From positions 1 through 64,000 of the forward strand of contig JAQTLX010000014.1 of the NCBI GenBank assembly GCA_028714695.1: a DNA stretch of 64,000 nucleotides, written 5' to 3'. The notes below the pieces were generated by a model. The model was not told where the DNA came from and did not search any database. It saw only the letters and a program-made list of their open reading frames with translations. This stretch comes from Ignavibacteria bacterium (lineage in GTDB: Bacteria > Bacteroidota > Ignavibacteria > Tepidaquicellales > Tepidaquicellaceae). Positions 43,900 to 53,898 of this stretch are shown here, piece after piece (position 1 is the first letter of the stretch; the number at the start of each line of letters is the position of its first letter). The position numbers and the translations under genes are program-made.

Positions 43900-45720
43900 A
43901 TGTGCGGCATCTGCGGAATATTTGGAATAACAGAAAACGAAGGGAAAAAAGAGAAGACCCTTAAAATGATGGATTTAATTCATCATCGCGGTCCTGATAA
44001 TAAAGGTTTCTGGAGTGACGAAAAAGTGTCGATGGGATTTGTTCGTCTAAGCATAATTGACTTAAGCGAATCTGCAAACCAACCTATGACGGATGAGAAC
44101 GGCAGGTATATTATTACTTTTAACGGCGAGATTTACAATTATATAGAAATTCGAGAAGTACTTAAGTCGAAAGGTTACATATTCAGAACCAGCACAGACA
44201 CAGAAGTATTACTTAAGGCTTATATGGAGTGGGGCAAAGATTCGTTTGAAATGTTAAACGGTATGTTTGCATTCGCTATATATGATATTAGAGAAAAAAA
44301 GATTTTGCTTGTACGCGACAGATACGGTATTAAACCTTTGTATTATTATTATGACGGCAGTGTGTTTGTATACTGTTCCGAAATAACGCCGATTGTGAAT
44401 TTAATACCGGGCTTGAAGGAACAAAATAACGAAGCAATTTTTAATTATCTTGTCTTTAACCGAACTGATTATGATGAAGGCACGTTTTTTAAAAAAGTAA
44501 AGCGGATTAAGCATGGTCATTATGCGGAAATCTGTGATAAGTTTGAAATGAAAAAGTGGTATGATTTAAGGCAGAGAATTGACGGACATATTCAGGAGGG
44601 CAATTTGGTTGACAAACTAGAATCTTCAATAAAACTTCGGCTTCGAAGTGATGTTCCGGTAGGTGTGTGTTTGAGCGGGGGCATTGATTCTTCTTCGATT
44701 ATGTCCATACTAACCGGCAAAATGAACAGGCATGATATAAATTCTTTTTCTGCAGTTTATGAAGATGATTTCGAATTTAACGAAAGAAAATTTATTGATC
44801 TATACAGAACCGAACTGGATGAAATGTATTTTACCACTCCAACCGCGGAAACACTGTTTAATGATAAAGAAACGTTTGTAAAGGCTCACGGGGAACCGAT
44901 TCCGTCCACTTCGCCTTATGCACAATTCAAAGTCATGGAATTGGCATCGAAGCATGTTAAAGTTACGTTAGACGGGCAGGGAGCGGATGAAGAACTAGCG
45001 GGATATCATTATTTCTTCGGTAATTATTATAAAGAGTTGCTGATGAGATTCCGTTTTATAAGGTTAATTTCCGAAATGATAAGTTATTACGGAAAGCATA
45101 ATTCTTTATACGCCTACAAGACATTTCTATATTATCTCATGCCGGCTTATCTTAAGACAAAAATCAGAGGAGATAAGGCGGGATATCTGGATGATGAATT
45201 TTATACCGAGTTCAGAAAAGACAATAAGATAGCCGGAGAACTTTATTCTTCAAGTTCTTTAAAAGAGGCTCTTTTCAAGCATTTCGAAATGAAACTCGAA
45301 CATTTGCTTAAATGGGAAGACAGAAATTCCATGCATTTCTCGCTTGAAGCCAGGCTACCATTTCTTGATTACAGGGTAGTCGAGCACTGTCTATCATTGC
45401 CATCGGCGGACATCATAAGAAAGGGCATGACCAAACACGCGTTGAGGGAAGAAATGAAAGGGCTGCTGCCGGAAAGAATCCGAATTCGCACTGATAAAAC
45501 GGGGTTCGATACACCGGAGGGAGAATGGTTCAGGAAGAAAATATTCAGAAATTATATTATGGATATGCTATCGTCCGAGAGGTTCAGAAGTTACGGGTTT
45601 ATTGATGCTGAAAAGGCGAAAGCGTTGTACAATATGCATCTTGAAGAAAAGGTTAACATTTCGAAAGAAATATGGAAGTGGATAAACCTTGATTTATGGC
45701 GGGAGCAATTCATCGGATAA
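43900..45720 (+). CDS. asnB: Asparagine-synthase-like amidotransferase, second copy
   Basis: A 606-residue glutamine-dependent amidotransferase starting one base after the previous stop. Cys2 (MCGICGIFG), HHRGPDNKGF and ITFNGEIYNYIEIRE form the glutaminase domain; SGGIDSS at 259-265, DGQGADEELAGYHY and EARLPFLDYRVVEH form the synthetase domain. It is shorter than the copy at 31049 and lacks that copy's N-terminal insertion, so the two are not a recent duplication. Amidation of a second uronic residue is the likely role. Confidence 0.9.
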   Translation: MCGICGIFGITENEGKKEKTLKMMDLIHHRGPDNKGFWSDEKVSMGFVRLSIIDLSESANQPMTDENGRYIITFNGEIYNYIEIREVLKSKGYIFRTSTDTEVLLKAYMEWGKDSFEMLNGMFAFAIYDIREKKILLVRDRYGIKPLYYYYDGSVFVYCSEITPIVNLIPGLKEQNNEAIFNYLVFNRTDYDEGTFFKKVKRIKHGHYAEICDKFEMKKWYDLRQRIDGHIQEGNLVDKLESSIKLRLRSDVPVGVCLSGGIDSSSIMSILTGKMNRHDINSFSAVYEDDFEFNERKFIDLYRTELDEMYFTTPTAETLFNDKETFVKAHGEPIPSTSPYAQFKVMELASKHVKVTLDGQGADEELAGYHYFFGNYYKELLMRFRFIRLISEMISYYGKHNSLYAYKTFLYYLMPAYLKTKIRGDKAGYLDDEFYTEFRKDNKIAGELYSSSSLKEALFKHFEMKLEHLLKWEDRNSMHFSLEARLPFLDYRVVEHCLSLPSADIIRKGMTKHALREEMKGLLPERIRIRTDKTGFDTPEGEWFRKKIFRNYIMDMLSSERFRSYGFIDAEKAKALYNMHLEEKVNISKEIWKWINLDLWREQFIG

Positions 45721-45721
45721 A

Positions 45722-46735
45722 ATGCACAAGGTAGAAATATATAATGATATAAGCGGAAACAATGAATTAAAGGAATACTTTAGTTCATCAGACCACATTT
45801 CTGTTTTTCAGACAAAGTATTTTCTTGATTTATATAATGCTTCTGAGGGACTTGAAGGAATTATGTTCGTTTGCAAGGATGAAGGCAAGATTACAGGAAT
45901 TCTTTTAGTACAAATTCAGGACTATTTCAAAAGTATACCGGGTTTTCTTACAAGGCGCGCTTTAATAATAGGCGGGCCTTATACATCATATGGCGATTCG
46001 GAATCGGCGGGTGTGCTTTTGGAAAAATACAGGGAATATATAGGGAAGAAAGTGGTTTACACGCAAGTCAGGATGTTATACCAGAACGGAAGTAATAAAA
46101 ACATATTTTTAGATAATGGTTATACCTTTATTGATCATTTAAATTACATAGTAGATTTAAATGCAGGCGAAGATGTATGCTGGAAAAATATGAATCCGAA
46201 AAGAAGAAACGTAAGGAAAGCAATAAAAGAGGGAGTTGTTTTTAGAGAGATTAATTACGATAAAGATATGGATACGGCATACGACATACTTGAAAATATT
46301 TACAAAAGGGCGAGGCTTCCGCTTCCGGAAAAAAAATATTTTCAAAAGGCTTTGGAAGTAATGGGCAGGGATGGAATATTTAAAATATTTGGCGGATATT
46401 ATAAGGACATGCTTATTGGCGTAATGTACGTTCTTTGTTACAAAGGAATTATTTACGAGTGGTATACGGGAAGTTATAATAAATATCTTCACCTACGACC
46501 GAATGATTTAATTGTTTGGGAAATTATCCGGTACGGTATCCGGAATGGATTTAAGACTTTTGATTTCGGCGGCGCCGGTAATCCTAACAAAGAATATGGA
46601 GTAAGAGAACATAAAAAAAAGTTCGGGGGTATTGAATATAATACAGGCAGGTTTGTGATTGAGCATAAACCGCTAATTATGAAAATTGCGAAAACCGGAT
46701 TCCGGCTCTGGCAGATGACGAAAGGAAAGAAATGA
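45722..46735 (+). CDS. FemAB/GNAT-like aminoacyl- or acyltransferase
   Basis: A 337-residue protein from ATG 45722; an upstream in-frame ATG at 45689 lies inside the previous gene and is rejected. It has two GNAT-like halves: ISVFQTKYFLDLY at the N-terminus and, at the C-terminus, YEWYTGSYNKYLHLRPNDLIVWEII followed by KTFDFGGAGNPNKEYGVREHKKKFG. These match FemAB/CelD-type proteins common in exopolysaccharide loci. FemAB enzymes pass amino acids from aminoacyl-tRNA; related family members use acyl-CoA. Confidence 0.82.
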   Translation: MHKVEIYNDISGNNELKEYFSSSDHISVFQTKYFLDLYNASEGLEGIMFVCKDEGKITGILLVQIQDYFKSIPGFLTRRALIIGGPYTSYGDSESAGVLLEKYREYIGKKVVYTQVRMLYQNGSNKNIFLDNGYTFIDHLNYIVDLNAGEDVCWKNMNPKRRNVRKAIKEGVVFREINYDKDMDTAYDILENIYKRARLPLPEKKYFQKALEVMGRDGIFKIFGGYYKDMLIGVMYVLCYKGIIYEWYTGSYNKYLHLRPNDLIVWEIIRYGIRNGFKTFDFGGAGNPNKEYGVREHKKKFGGIEYNTGRFVIEHKPLIMKIAKTGFRLWQMTKGKK

Positions 46736-47760
46736 AGATAGCAATCGACATAGGACATCCGGCGCATGTAAATTTTTTTAAAGTTGCTGCGAATAGATTC
46801 AAGGATGAAGGTCATGATGTAACTATAATATATCTTGACAGGGGTACATTACCGTCTATTGTTGAAAATGAATACGGCGGTTTTCATCTTGTGCGGATTG
46901 GGAAACATCGCGGCTCCAAAATATCAGTTATAATTGACGCTAACATAAAAAGATTTTTTCAACTCGCAAAATATTTATACTGGAACCGGTTTGATATTGG
47001 ATTAGGCGTAGGAAGTTTCAATTTTGGTGCAGTGCTGAAACTTATGTCTCTGCCGAATTTGCAATTTGATGATGATCCTGAAAGAGGAATCAATACTATA
47101 CTCGAAAAATTGACGGCTACGCAATTATTTTTTCCTCCAATAATTGAGAATCTTGGCAATATTAAGAATTTCAAGGCATTGAAAGAGTGGGCATATCTTT
47201 CGCCAAAATATTTTTCACCAAATCCGGAAGTACTGAAAGAATACGGATTAAAAGAGAAAGATTACATTTTTGTAAGAGAAATAAGCACGGGGTCGCTTAA
47301 TTATTCCAAACAGAAGGCAAACATAGTTGCGCTTATTGCCCGAGATTTCGATAAAACGGACAACGTTATATTGTCGCTGGAGAACAAGAAAAAAACAGGA
47401 TATTACCCCGACAAATGGCAAATTCTGGAGGAGCCAATAAACGATATACACAGTATAATTTATTACAGCAAACTTGTTATTTCATCGGGGGACAGTATGG
47501 CGCGCGAAGGATCAATGCTTGGAGTGCCGAGTATTTACTGCGGATTCAGGGATATGAAAGCGAATGAAATTCTTGAAAATATGAATATGCTTTTTCATGT
47601 AAGACCGGATGAAGTAATTTCCAAAGTTGAGGAACTTCGGAAAAATAATTTTAATAATGTGAATCAATATGAATTCAGGGGAAACCTTATGGATATGTGG
47701 ACGGATGTATCGGAACTGATTTATAATTCGGTAATCAACATGAAAATGAATGGAGAATAG
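46732..47760 (+). CDS. DUF354 family protein (GT-B / UDP-GlcNAc 2-epimerase-like fold)
   Basis: A 342-residue protein starting within the stop of the FemAB-like gene. IDIGHPAHVNFFK at 5-17 is the DUF354 signature. DDDPERG and SGDSMAREGSMLGVPSIYCG follow, the latter being the donor-side motif of GT-B and 2-epimerase folds. The family lacks a firmly established reaction. The gene overlaps the FkbM gene by 11 bp, and a second DUF354 gene follows it. Confidence 0.82.
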   Translation: MKIAIDIGHPAHVNFFKVAANRFKDEGHDVTIIYLDRGTLPSIVENEYGGFHLVRIGKHRGSKISVIIDANIKRFFQLAKYLYWNRFDIGLGVGSFNFGAVLKLMSLPNLQFDDDPERGINTILEKLTATQLFFPPIIENLGNIKNFKALKEWAYLSPKYFSPNPEVLKEYGLKEKDYIFVREISTGSLNYSKQKANIVALIARDFDKTDNVILSLENKKKTGYYPDKWQILEEPINDIHSIIYYSKLVISSGDSMAREGSMLGVPSIYCGFRDMKANEILENMNMLFHVRPDEVISKVEELRKNNFNNVNQYEFRGNLMDMWTDVSELIYNSVINMKMNGE

Positions 47761-48544
47761 GACGAAACATTATTTGCAAAAAAGGTTTGCCCGAATAATA
47801 TTCGGCAAATCAAATTATTCACGGTTAAAATTTTTTAAGATATTTGCTAAGTACAAATTAGGCGCCGAATATGAAATTACGGGTTTTCTGAAAAAAACAA
47901 TGAAAGACGGCGACGTTTTCTTCGATGTAGGAGCGAATTTGGGGCAATATGGTTTAAGGATAGGAAATATGAACGGCGGGAAAATCAGAGTTTATTTGTT
48001 TGAGCCGTATAAAGAAAATTTCCTGATACTTTGCAAACATTTCGCATCAAAAAAAAATATAATAGTTGAAAACAAAGCAGTTAGTGATTATAACGGTATT
48101 GCAGATTTATACATTCCGGTTATCGACAACATAAATATTGATACTCAGGCTTCGATAAATCTTAATGACAGGACAATCAATTTTAAAAATTACGAAAAAC
48201 AGAAAGCGGACACCGTGAGGATAGATGATTATGTTGAACAACAGGGCATAAATAAGGCGGATTATATAAAAATCGATACAGAAGGACATGATGACAGGGT
48301 TATTCTCGGAGCGGGTAATACAATAAAGAGATTTTTACCTGTTATAATGACTGAGGATATTCCGTCAGGTGATGCCGCGAAATTGCTCAGGGAGTATATG
48401 TATACAGAATATTACATGACAAAAAAAGGAAATATTATTAGCGTGGATATTGTTAGTGATTATTCCAGAGTAAGCACTGATTTAGTTCTCAGTATTCCTG
48501 AAATTAAAAAGGAACAATTCATAAATTATATCAATTTAGTATGA
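47750..48544 (+). CDS. FkbM-family methyltransferase
   Basis: A 264-residue protein. VFFDVGANLGQYGLRIG at 57-73 is motif I of FkbM methyltransferases; VYLFEPYKENFLIL, ENKAVSDYNGIADLY and DYIKIDTEGHDDRVILGA are the other diagnostic segments. It probably O-methylates a sugar. It overlaps both neighbouring DUF354 genes by a few bases, implying coupled expression. Confidence 0.88.
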   Translation: MENRTKHYLQKRFARIIFGKSNYSRLKFFKIFAKYKLGAEYEITGFLKKTMKDGDVFFDVGANLGQYGLRIGNMNGGKIRVYLFEPYKENFLILCKHFASKKNIIVENKAVSDYNGIADLYIPVIDNINIDTQASINLNDRTINFKNYEKQKADTVRIDDYVEQQGINKADYIKIDTEGHDDRVILGAGNTIKRFLPVIMTEDIPSGDAAKLLREYMYTEYYMTKKGNIISVDIVSDYSRVSTDLVLSIPEIKKEQFINYINLV

Positions 48545-49632
48545 ATTTATTGATAGATATATGCCATCCGGCGCATGTTCATCTTTTCAGAAATTTCATT
48601 AAAATAATGAAAGAAAGGGGGCATAATATTTATATTACAGTAAAGGACATACCATCAGCAAAGGCCTTATTAAAAATATACGGAATAAGATATATAGAGT
48701 ACGGTAAAAAATCAGATTCTATAATCGGAAAAACTCTGAGGCAGTTACAATATGACAATTCCATCAAAAACATAGTAAATGAACTGGGAATTGAACTCGG
48801 CATTGGAACATCAATTACAATAGCGCACGTTTCAAAACTCACAAAGATGAAATCATTAGTTTTTGACGATGATGATTCGAGTGTTGAGCCTTTGTTTACG
48901 AAATTTGCCCATCCGTTTGCAGATTATCTGATATCACCGGATGTATTAAAATATGAACGTACAAAACCTTCCCACATATGTTATCCCGGGTTCCATGAAC
49001 TTGCATATCTTCACCCCAAGCGTTTTACGCCTGATGAGAAAGTAATAGAGAGTATAGGACTGAACAAAAACGATCGATATTTTATTCTACGATTTAATGC
49101 GTTCAAGGCGCATCATGATATCGGCGTCAAGGGTCTCAGTATGGATCAGAAGAGAAAATTGGTTGAAACATTATCTGAGTACGGAAAAATATACATAACG
49201 ACGGAAGATAAGATTGATCATGATTTTGAAAAATATCAATTAAAATCGAAGCCTGATGAAATATTTTCATTGCTGTATTATGCAACGTTGTTTGTAGGCG
49301 ACAGTCAGACGATGACAAATGAGGCGGCAGTGCTTGGGACACCGTCTTTGAGGTTGAATTCATTTGTCGGGAAGATATCGTACCTTGAGCAGCAGGAAAA
49401 GAAATACAAACTTGCGTTTGGTTTCAGGCCGACGGAGTTTAATGAAATGATAGCGAAAATCCGCGAATTACTTGATAATCACAATATAAAAGAAGATTGG
49501 CAGAAGAAAAGAAAAATAATGTTAAATGATAAGATCGATGTTACGGGTTTTCTTGTAGAACTTATAGATTCATATCCTGACAGTTTAAAGTATATGAATA
49601 ATAATGCTGATTACTTTGAAAAATTTAGATAA
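48541..49632 (+). CDS. DUF354 family protein, second copy
   Basis: A 363-residue protein. LIDICHPAHVHLFRNF at 4-19 is the same signature as in the gene at 46732. VFDDDDSSVEPLFTKFAHPF and FVGDSQTMTNEAAVLGTPSL give the GT-B-like core, and YFILRFNAFKAHHDIG is characteristic of the family. The two copies are clearly diverged, so they probably act on different substrates. Confidence 0.83.
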   Translation: MNLLIDICHPAHVHLFRNFIKIMKERGHNIYITVKDIPSAKALLKIYGIRYIEYGKKSDSIIGKTLRQLQYDNSIKNIVNELGIELGIGTSITIAHVSKLTKMKSLVFDDDDSSVEPLFTKFAHPFADYLISPDVLKYERTKPSHICYPGFHELAYLHPKRFTPDEKVIESIGLNKNDRYFILRFNAFKAHHDIGVKGLSMDQKRKLVETLSEYGKIYITTEDKIDHDFEKYQLKSKPDEIFSLLYYATLFVGDSQTMTNEAAVLGTPSLRLNSFVGKISYLEQQEKKYKLAFGFRPTEFNEMIAKIRELLDNHNIKEDWQKKRKIMLNDKIDVTGFLVELIDSYPDSLKYMNNNADYFEKFR

Positions 49633-49664
49633 ATTATCCACTATCAATTATATTAAAACGAAAA

Positions 49665-50723
49665 TTGTTTAAATCAATTTTTGAATATAAGGACAGGAAC
49701 AAACCTCTAAATCAGATAGATGAATCTGTTCTGTCATATATTTTAAAGTTCATTAATCCGTTTCAGAACAGAACAAGAATATTTGATACATCGACAGTAT
49801 TCAACATCGAGACAATTTCCGAGCCTGTAGAAAATTTCATTAATCTTCGTAAAATCAATTACTTCACGGATTTAAACAAATTGTTACATATCATCAACGA
49901 GAAACTATTTATAGAGGGTCATTTTATAGGATGCGTTGAGATTTATGAACAGAGGAAGAAAAGAATATATTTGAAATTCCCGTTTTACACAGGGATTCCC
50001 GTTTATTTTCTTGATTTCGTACTTAACAGAATCATACCAAAATTAGCGATAACAAAGGTAATCAATCTTAAGAGATTCCGAACAAGAAATAATGCAATTT
50101 CAAAGGCTGAAGTATTCGGGAGGTTATATTCTGCGGGGTTTGAGGTCAATGATTTCCGCGAAATAAACAATCTGCTGTATTTTATTGCAAAAAAGGTTAA
50201 GTGTCCGATGCTTGTAGGTACATACCAGATGGGATTATTATATAAAATGAAAAGGATAGGGAAGAAAGGGAAGATTATTAATGTATACAAGATAAGGACC
50301 ATGAATCCTTATGCCGAATTTCTGCAGGGATATTTGTATGATAATTACAATTTGAAAGAGGGAGGAAAATTCCGAAACGATTTTCGTATCACATCATGGG
50401 GAAAATTTCTCAGAAAATACTGGCTGGATGAATTACCGATGCTATATAATGTTCTGAAGGGGGATATGAAATTAGTAGGGGTAAGACCTTTATCGAAACA
50501 ATATTTCGAACTTTACGACGAATCGCTGAAAGAATTGCGCATAAAACACAAACCGGGTCTTGTACCACCTTATTATGCCGATATGCCGAAATCATTTCAA
50601 GAAATAATGGATTCGGAAAGAAGATATTTGTTATCGTATGAAAGACATAAGATTAAAACCGACATTGTTTATTTCTTCAAAGCATTTAAAAATATTATTT
50701 TTAATAAAGCCAGAAGTTCTTGA
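49665..50723 (+). CDS. Sugar-phosphate transferase-like protein without membrane helix
   Basis: A 352-residue protein, TTG start. The C-terminal half carries the catalytic motifs of bacterial sugar transferases (WcaJ/PglC type): KMKRIGKKGKIINVYKIRTM ending at residue 213, YWLDELPMLYNVLKGDMK with D255 and E256, and LVGVRP at 270-275. Canonical enzymes have a re-entrant hydrophobic helix just before the first motif; here that stretch is polar. The N-terminal 190 residues match nothing I recognise. It may initiate the repeat unit on undecaprenyl phosphate or be a specialised soluble variant. Confidence 0.8.
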   Translation: MFKSIFEYKDRNKPLNQIDESVLSYILKFINPFQNRTRIFDTSTVFNIETISEPVENFINLRKINYFTDLNKLLHIINEKLFIEGHFIGCVEIYEQRKKRIYLKFPFYTGIPVYFLDFVLNRIIPKLAITKVINLKRFRTRNNAISKAEVFGRLYSAGFEVNDFREINNLLYFIAKKVKCPMLVGTYQMGLLYKMKRIGKKGKIINVYKIRTMNPYAEFLQGYLYDNYNLKEGGKFRNDFRITSWGKFLRKYWLDELPMLYNVLKGDMKLVGVRPLSKQYFELYDESLKELRIKHKPGLVPPYYADMPKSFQEIMDSERRYLLSYERHKIKTDIVYFFKAFKNIIFNKARSS

Positions 50724-52402
50724 TGAAAAAAATCCTACTTTTTATTTTATTGTGTGCCAATATATCGTTTGCGCAGATGGAATACACTCCTGTTGACCAT
50801 CCCGTTTACGATTTTCTGAAACGAATGAGTCTAAAGAATGTGATATCCGGCTATAATTCGGGTGCGCTGCCGATTTCAAGGAATAAAATCAGTAAATATA
50901 TAATTGAAATCAGCAATCACAAAGACGCATTAACTTCAACAGACAGGAAAATACTTAATGATTATCAGGTAGAATATTCTTATGAAATAAAAAAATCATT
51001 GAACGACACATATTCGTTTTTTTCCGATGTGAAATCATTTTCCGTGCTCAGGGATGACAAACAAAAATATCTGTATGCATTTGCGGATTCCAATGCAACT
51101 TTGTTCTGGGATGTAACTGGCTTTCTTTCGCAGAAAGGTTCAAAGGCGGATTCACTCGGGAACAACTCAATAACGCTTGGTGAAATCGGCACAAGGATAC
51201 GCGGAACGATGTTAGGTTCCGTAGGGTATTATTTGCGGATGTCTAACGGACAGAAAATAAGAGGGGCACAGAAGGATGTTGATTTTGCCATCGCATTAAA
51301 TCCGAAACTTAAGGCAAATACAAAATTCCGGTATGAAGGAAATAATTTCGATACATACGAAGGATATTTAAAATACAGCACGCCGAATGAATGGTTTTCG
51401 TTAATAGCAGGCAAAGAGGCTATGACATACGGATTTGGATACGTCGATAAGTTATTTTTATCCACAAATACAGTTCCATTCAGTTCCATACGGCTTGAAC
51501 TTGCATATAAATCGGTTCAGTATTCGTTCATGTACGGGAGCTTGAAGGGTGATTCACTCGGCGTAGATATGCAGAGCAAGAGCATTGCTACTCACAGGCT
51601 GGATGTAGATATAAGCAAAGCGTTCAGGTTCGGATTCTGGGAAACAATCATAATATCCGACAGTTATTTTAATTTCACATATCTTAATCCTTTGAGTTTT
51701 CTTCGCTCGGCAGATTACAATGCAGGCGAGAATCATCCCACAAATAATAATAATGCTCTGATGGGTTTCGATTGTGAAGTGCATCCCATAAAGAATGTTT
51801 CATTGCAGTCATCATTGCTGATAGATGATTTGAATTTTGCGACGCTTTTTAAAAACAGGAAAGGTGACACTCCGGCTAACGATAACAGGTTTGCTTATCA
51901 ACTTGGCATACTGTGGACGGATGCGTTCAGTATTCCGAACCTTACTGCAACGCTGGAGTATACTAAACTTTCTCCATTTATTTATACTCACAGGACAAAC
52001 AAGAGCCAATACACAAACTGGACTCTGCCGCTCGGGCATAAATTGCCTCCCAATTCCGATGAAATTGCATTTAAACTTTCAACTAATATTTATAACAGAC
52101 TGAAGGTGGATTTGACATTGCAGCATCAGCGTTCCGCAAACAGGATTATAATGAGCGGCGATACACTTATTGCAAATTACGGCGGAAACATTAACAGAGG
52201 AGACGGTGATATTGTGAGAGACAATTTATTTCTCGAAGGAGACAGAGTTGACAGGGATATTGCGATTTTAGGCGTTGTCTGGCAGCCTGTAAGGCAGTTT
52301 TTTATAGATTTATCGTACCAGTTTATTTATTACAATTTGCTTTATAATTCAACCAAGTATAAGGATAATTATTTCTCGGGCACGATTCGTGTCGATTTCT
52401 AA
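50723..52402 (+). CDS. Wzi-like outer-membrane beta-barrel protein
   Basis: A 559-residue protein from ATG 50723, overlapping the previous stop. A Sec signal peptide is clear (MKKILLFILLCANISFAQ). The mature N-terminus, PVDHPVYDFLKRMSLKNVIS with GALPISRNKISKYI, matches the helical start of Wzi/capsule-assembly proteins. The rest alternates polar and aromatic residues as in a large barrel and ends in GTIRVDF, with the terminal Phe expected for BAM insertion. It may anchor the polymer at the cell surface. The next gene starts on its last base. Confidence 0.8.
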   Translation: MKKILLFILLCANISFAQMEYTPVDHPVYDFLKRMSLKNVISGYNSGALPISRNKISKYIIEISNHKDALTSTDRKILNDYQVEYSYEIKKSLNDTYSFFSDVKSFSVLRDDKQKYLYAFADSNATLFWDVTGFLSQKGSKADSLGNNSITLGEIGTRIRGTMLGSVGYYLRMSNGQKIRGAQKDVDFAIALNPKLKANTKFRYEGNNFDTYEGYLKYSTPNEWFSLIAGKEAMTYGFGYVDKLFLSTNTVPFSSIRLELAYKSVQYSFMYGSLKGDSLGVDMQSKSIATHRLDVDISKAFRFGFWETIIISDSYFNFTYLNPLSFLRSADYNAGENHPTNNNNALMGFDCEVHPIKNVSLQSSLLIDDLNFATLFKNRKGDTPANDNRFAYQLGILWTDAFSIPNLTATLEYTKLSPFIYTHRTNKSQYTNWTLPLGHKLPPNSDEIAFKLSTNIYNRLKVDLTLQHQRSANRIIMSGDTLIANYGGNINRGDGDIVRDNLFLEGDRVDRDIAILGVVWQPVRQFFIDLSYQFIYYNLLYNSTKYKDNYFSGTIRVDF

Positions 52403-53898
52403 TGGATTCAGAAAATAATGTGATTGTTGAATACCGTGAAGTCACCAAGAAGTTTGGAAACTTTACGGCAAACGACAGCATATCACTTAAAATATACGGC
52501 AACACAATACATTCCGTAATCGGAGAAAACGGAGCGGGAAAAAGCACGCTCATGAAAATCCTTTTCGGAATTTATTCACAGGACGGCGGTGAACTAATAG
52601 TCAAAGGCAAACCCGTTAAATTTAAAAGCCCGCTTGAAGCGATTTCGGATAATATTGGCATGCTTCATCAGCATTTCGAACTGATAGAAGATTTTACCAT
52701 ATTTGAAAATGTAATACTCGGAAGCGAGATTACAAACACAGGTGTTATCGAAACAAAAGATACGAGAAAGAGAATAATCGATTTAATTGATAAGTATAAA
52801 CTCGGACTGGATATCGATAATAAAATTTCAGAAGTCAGCATCAGCGAAAAACAGAAAGTAGAAATTCTTAAACTTCTTTTCAGGAATTCCGAAATACTAA
52901 TATTCGACGAGCCTACATCGGTTCTTTCACCCGTAGAGGTTGACGAGTTTTTCAAGATAATACGCATGTTTAAGGCTGAAGGGAAGACGATTATACTTAT
53001 AACTCACAAACTGAATGAAATTAAGGAACTGGCGGACAGGGTATCGGTGCTTAGAAAAGGAAAACTTGTTTATGAAGTAAATTCAAATGAACTTGACCTT
53101 GAGGTTCTGAGCAGGGAAATAATCGGACCGATGGAAGTAACCCATCTTACCGATGAGAGAGCGGGCACTGATTACGATTCAGAATTATTGCTTAGTTTTG
53201 ATTCCGTTTCCGTGAAGAAAGACAATGTTCTGAAACTGAACGGCATATCATTCCACGTAAGCAGCGGCGAAGTATACGGAATATGCGGAGTGGAAGGGAA
53301 CGGGCAAAGCGAGATAGTTGATACTATAATCGGCGCATTGAAAATAAGCGCCGGAAGTCTCAAACTGAATACAGGAGACGTATCGCTTGTTCCGGACGAC
53401 AGAATAGGGAAAGGAATGATAAAGGAGTTTAATATAGGAGAGAACGTGCTTCTGAGAGAAAAGAATGTTACGCACTTCACAAAGAAAAATATAAAAGAAA
53501 CTTCGGAAAAAGTTATATCGGAATATGACGTCAGGTTATCGGATTCGCTTTCGCCGCTTGCTTCGCTTTCAGGAGGTAATCAGCAGAAAGTAATTTTCGG
53601 AAGAGAAACCGGGCTGGACAATAAGATGATGGTACTGGTGCATCCTACGAGAGGAGTCGATATTAATTCTTCCGCATTTATATATAAAATTATAATCGAA
53701 CAAAGGAATAAAAACAAAGGTATACTCCTTATTTCTTCGGACCTTGAAGAGATACTAAAATTGTCCGACAGAATAGGTGTAATATTCAAGGGGAGAATAT
53801 CTCAGGAATATCCAAAATCCGATTTTACATTCAGCAATGACGAAGATAAGCATAATTTCATGGTTAAAGTTGGGAAAGCAATGATTGGAATAGAATGA
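52402..53898 (+). CDS. ABC importer ATPase, two-NBD type (nucleoside/simple sugar)
   Basis: A 498-residue duplicated ATPase. The first domain has Walker A GENGAGKST at 41-49, a signature replaced by VSISEKQKVEIL, and LIFDEPTSVLSP. The second domain has a degenerate Walker A (GVEGNGQSE at 296-304) but a good signature, SLSGGNQQKVIFGRE, and HPTRGVDINS. This asymmetry is normal for the RbsA/YufO/NupO family. Adjacent permeases identify a BMP-dependent nucleoside-type importer; the substrate-binding protein is not encoded in the window. Confidence 0.9.
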   Translation: MDSENNVIVEYREVTKKFGNFTANDSISLKIYGNTIHSVIGENGAGKSTLMKILFGIYSQDGGELIVKGKPVKFKSPLEAISDNIGMLHQHFELIEDFTIFENVILGSEITNTGVIETKDTRKRIIDLIDKYKLGLDIDNKISEVSISEKQKVEILKLLFRNSEILIFDEPTSVLSPVEVDEFFKIIRMFKAEGKTIILITHKLNEIKELADRVSVLRKGKLVYEVNSNELDLEVLSREIIGPMEVTHLTDERAGTDYDSELLLSFDSVSVKKDNVLKLNGISFHVSSGEVYGICGVEGNGQSEIVDTIIGALKISAGSLKLNTGDVSLVPDDRIGKGMIKEFNIGENVLLREKNVTHFTKKNIKETSEKVISEYDVRLSDSLSPLASLSGGNQQKVIFGRETGLDNKMMVLVHPTRGVDINSSAFIYKIIIEQRNKNKGILLISSDLEEILKLSDRIGVIFKGRISQEYPKSDFTFSNDEDKHNFMVKVGKAMIGIE

